From assembly GCA_902783615.1 (NCBI GenBank), contig CACZRQ010000083.1, positions 1-7,205 of the forward strand: a stretch of DNA of 7,205 bases. The letters are read 5' to 3'. Origin of the DNA: an uncultured Bacteroidales bacterium. Lineage in GTDB: Bacteria > Bacteroidota > Bacteroidia > Bacteroidales > Bacteroidaceae. Position numbers and translations under genes: made by a program. How positions within the stretch are numbered: position 1 is the first letter of the stretch; every line of letters begins with the position of its first letter. Below, one piece after another: positions 5,829-7,205 of the stretch. Under the pieces are notes generated by a model. That model saw only the letters and a program-made list of their open reading frames with translations, was not told where the DNA came from and ran no database searches.

Positions 5829-7205
5829 ATGGCAACAAGAAGAGACTTCCTGAAAACGGCATCCCTGTTTTCTGCAGGCTTAGCCTTCAATGGTGTTGAA
5901 CTGCTGGCTAAATCCAACGTCACACGTCAGCCCCAGTTCGAGAAAGTGAAAATCGCTTATGTCGGCATTGGTAACCGAGGAGAGCAAGACATCGACGAAT
6001 TTGCCAAGACGGGCATGGTAGAGGTGGTGGCGCTCTGTGATGTAGATATGGGCAACAAGCAGACCGAGAAGGTGATGAACATGTACCCAAATGCCAAGCG
6101 GTTCAAGGACTTCCGCGAGATGTTCGAGAAGGCTGGCAACGAGTTCGAGGCTGTGTGCATCGCCACCCCCGACCACTCTCACTTCCCCATCTCCATGCTG
6201 GCACTCTCAGAGGGCAAGCACGTTTATGTGGAGAAACCCATGAGCCGCACCTTCATCGAGGCTGAACTCATGATGCAGATGGCTCGCAAGAACCCGCAGC
6301 TGGTAACGCAGGTGGGCAACCAGGGACACTCAGAGGGCAACTATTTCCAGTTCAAGGCTTGGCAGGAAGCTGGCATCATCAAGGATGTAACCGCTGTGGT
6401 GGGACACATGAACAATGTGCGCCGCTGGCACCAGTGGGACAGCAACATCGATCGCTTCCCTGCTGCCGACCCCATGCCGAAAACCATGGATTGGGACACC
6501 TGGCTCTGCGCTGTGCCATACCACGACTATAACGAGAAGTTCCATCAGGGCAACTGGCGCTGCTGGTACGACTTTGGTATGGGTGCCTTAGGCGACTGGG
6601 GAGCTCACATCCTCGACACCGTTCACGAATTCCTCGATCTCGGCTTGCCATATCAAATCAAGATGGTGCGCGCCAAGGGTCACAACGACTATTTCTACCC
6701 ATATTCATCCACCATCCTGTTTCGCTTCGGCGCTCGTGGCAACATGCCTCCAGTGGATGTCACTTGGTATGATGGCCTCGACAACCTGCCACCACTGCCT
6801 GAAGGCTTCGGCAAGTCGGAACTGGCAGCCAACATCCCTGCTACCAACCAGGGCGAGTATCGCGACAGCGACCTCAACCCAGGAAAGATCATCTATACCA
6901 AGGACTTGATGTTCAAGGGCGGAAGTCATGGAAGCACCCTCTCCATCATTCCAGAGAAACGCGCCAAGGAAATGGAAGGCATGCTGCCCAAGGTGCCAGA
7001 AAGTCCATCGAACCACTACGTCAACTTCCTCCGTGCCATTCGTGGCGAGGAGAAGACCCGTTCTCCGTTCGAAATCAATGGTGTGCTCAGCCAGGTATTC
7101 TGCTTGGGTGTCATTGCCCAGCGCCTGAATGCCGACCTGTATTTCGACACCCGCCTGAAGCAGTTCACCAACAACCAGTTTGCTAACGCCATGCTCGCTG
7201 GCTCA
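5829..7205 (+). CDS. Tat-exported Gfo/Idh/MocA-family oxidoreductase (3' end outside window)
   Basis: The open frame runs 459 codons to the window edge without a stop; the family is usually about 430-490 residues, so little is missing. The N-terminus has a twin-arginine signal (TRRDFLK, Arg4-Arg5, then a hydrophobic segment to about residue 27), so a folded, cofactor-loaded protein is probably exported. The Rossmann motif YVGIGNRG is at residues 44-51, followed by ALCDVD and the family mark EKP (residues 135-137). A C-terminal-domain motif GDWGAH (residues 255-260) supplies a probable active-site His260. The family uses NAD(P) on sugars or related compounds. Tat-signal members in this phylum include GH109-type enzymes that cleave glycosides by an NAD-dependent route, but I cannot assign that activity. 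It lies 148 bp after the MBOAT gene, with its own promoter candidates, and may not belong to that operon. No Shine-Dalgarno sequence precedes the ATG. Confidence 0.93.
   Translation, partial: MATRRDFLKTASLFSAGLAFNGVELLAKSNVTRQPQFEKVKIAYVGIGNRGEQDIDEFAKTGMVEVVALCDVDMGNKQTEKVMNMYPNAKRFKDFREMFEKAGNEFEAVCIATPDHSHFPISMLALSEGKHVYVEKPMSRTFIEAELMMQMARKNPQLVTQVGNQGHSEGNYFQFKAWQEAGIIKDVTAVVGHMNNVRRWHQWDSNIDRFPAADPMPKTMDWDTWLCAVPYHDYNEKFHQGNWRCWYDFGMGALGDWGAHILDTVHEFLDLGLPYQIKMVRAKGHNDYFYPYSSTILFRFGARGNMPPVDVTWYDGLDNLPPLPEGFGKSELAANIPATNQGEYRDSDLNPGKIIYTKDLMFKGGSHGSTLSIIPEKRAKEMEGMLPKVPESPSNHYVNFLRAIRGEEKTRSPFEINGVLSQVFCLGVIAQRLNADLYFDTRLKQFTNNQFANAMLAGS

Overview
The window looks like chromosomal DNA of a Bacteroidota bacterium, probably order Bacteroidales and possibly a Prevotella-like genus. 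The supporting evidence is the rpoA-rplQ end of the ribosomal protein/RNA polymerase locus, an L17 with a long Ala/Glu/Lys tail, starts that mostly lack Shine-Dalgarno sequences, AT-rich TAnnTTTG-like promoter candidates, and protein families common in that phylum. The genus is an inference from style, not from a search.

Layout: all genes are on the + strand. Positions 1-86 are the last codons of rpoA. Positions 90-593 are rplQ (50S protein L17). A perfect 11-bp hairpin with a T-run at 618-649 ends the ribosomal operon. A probable five-gene operon follows at 718-5680: a secreted protein of unknown function (718-1344), a TetR-family regulator (1357-1980), a membrane-anchored SGNH/GDSL protein with a large beta-rich insertion (1977-3359), a second, smaller secreted SGNH protein (3343-4227), and an MBOAT-family membrane acyltransferase of the AlgI/DltB type (4211-5680). 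The gaps are 12 bp, then overlaps of 4, 17 and 17 bp, which points to co-transcription and translational coupling. The 148-bp gap after this operon (5681-5828) holds a pair of imperfect direct repeats and a G/C-rich segment that can fold into a three-way junction. The window ends inside a Tat-signal Gfo/Idh/MocA-type oxidoreductase (5829 to past 7205).

How the genes may work together: MBOAT proteins of this class move an acyl group, usually acetyl, across the cytoplasmic membrane. SGNH proteins in the periplasm then place it on, or remove it from, a glycan, as in PatA/PatB for peptidoglycan and AlgI with AlgJ/AlgX for alginate. One MBOAT with two dissimilar SGNH partners, its own TetR regulator and a secreted protein of unknown function is best read as an uncharacterised cell-envelope O-acylation module. 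The acceptor glycan cannot be told from the sequence. This module is the most interesting part of the window. The downstream oxidoreductase has its own promoter candidates and may be unrelated.
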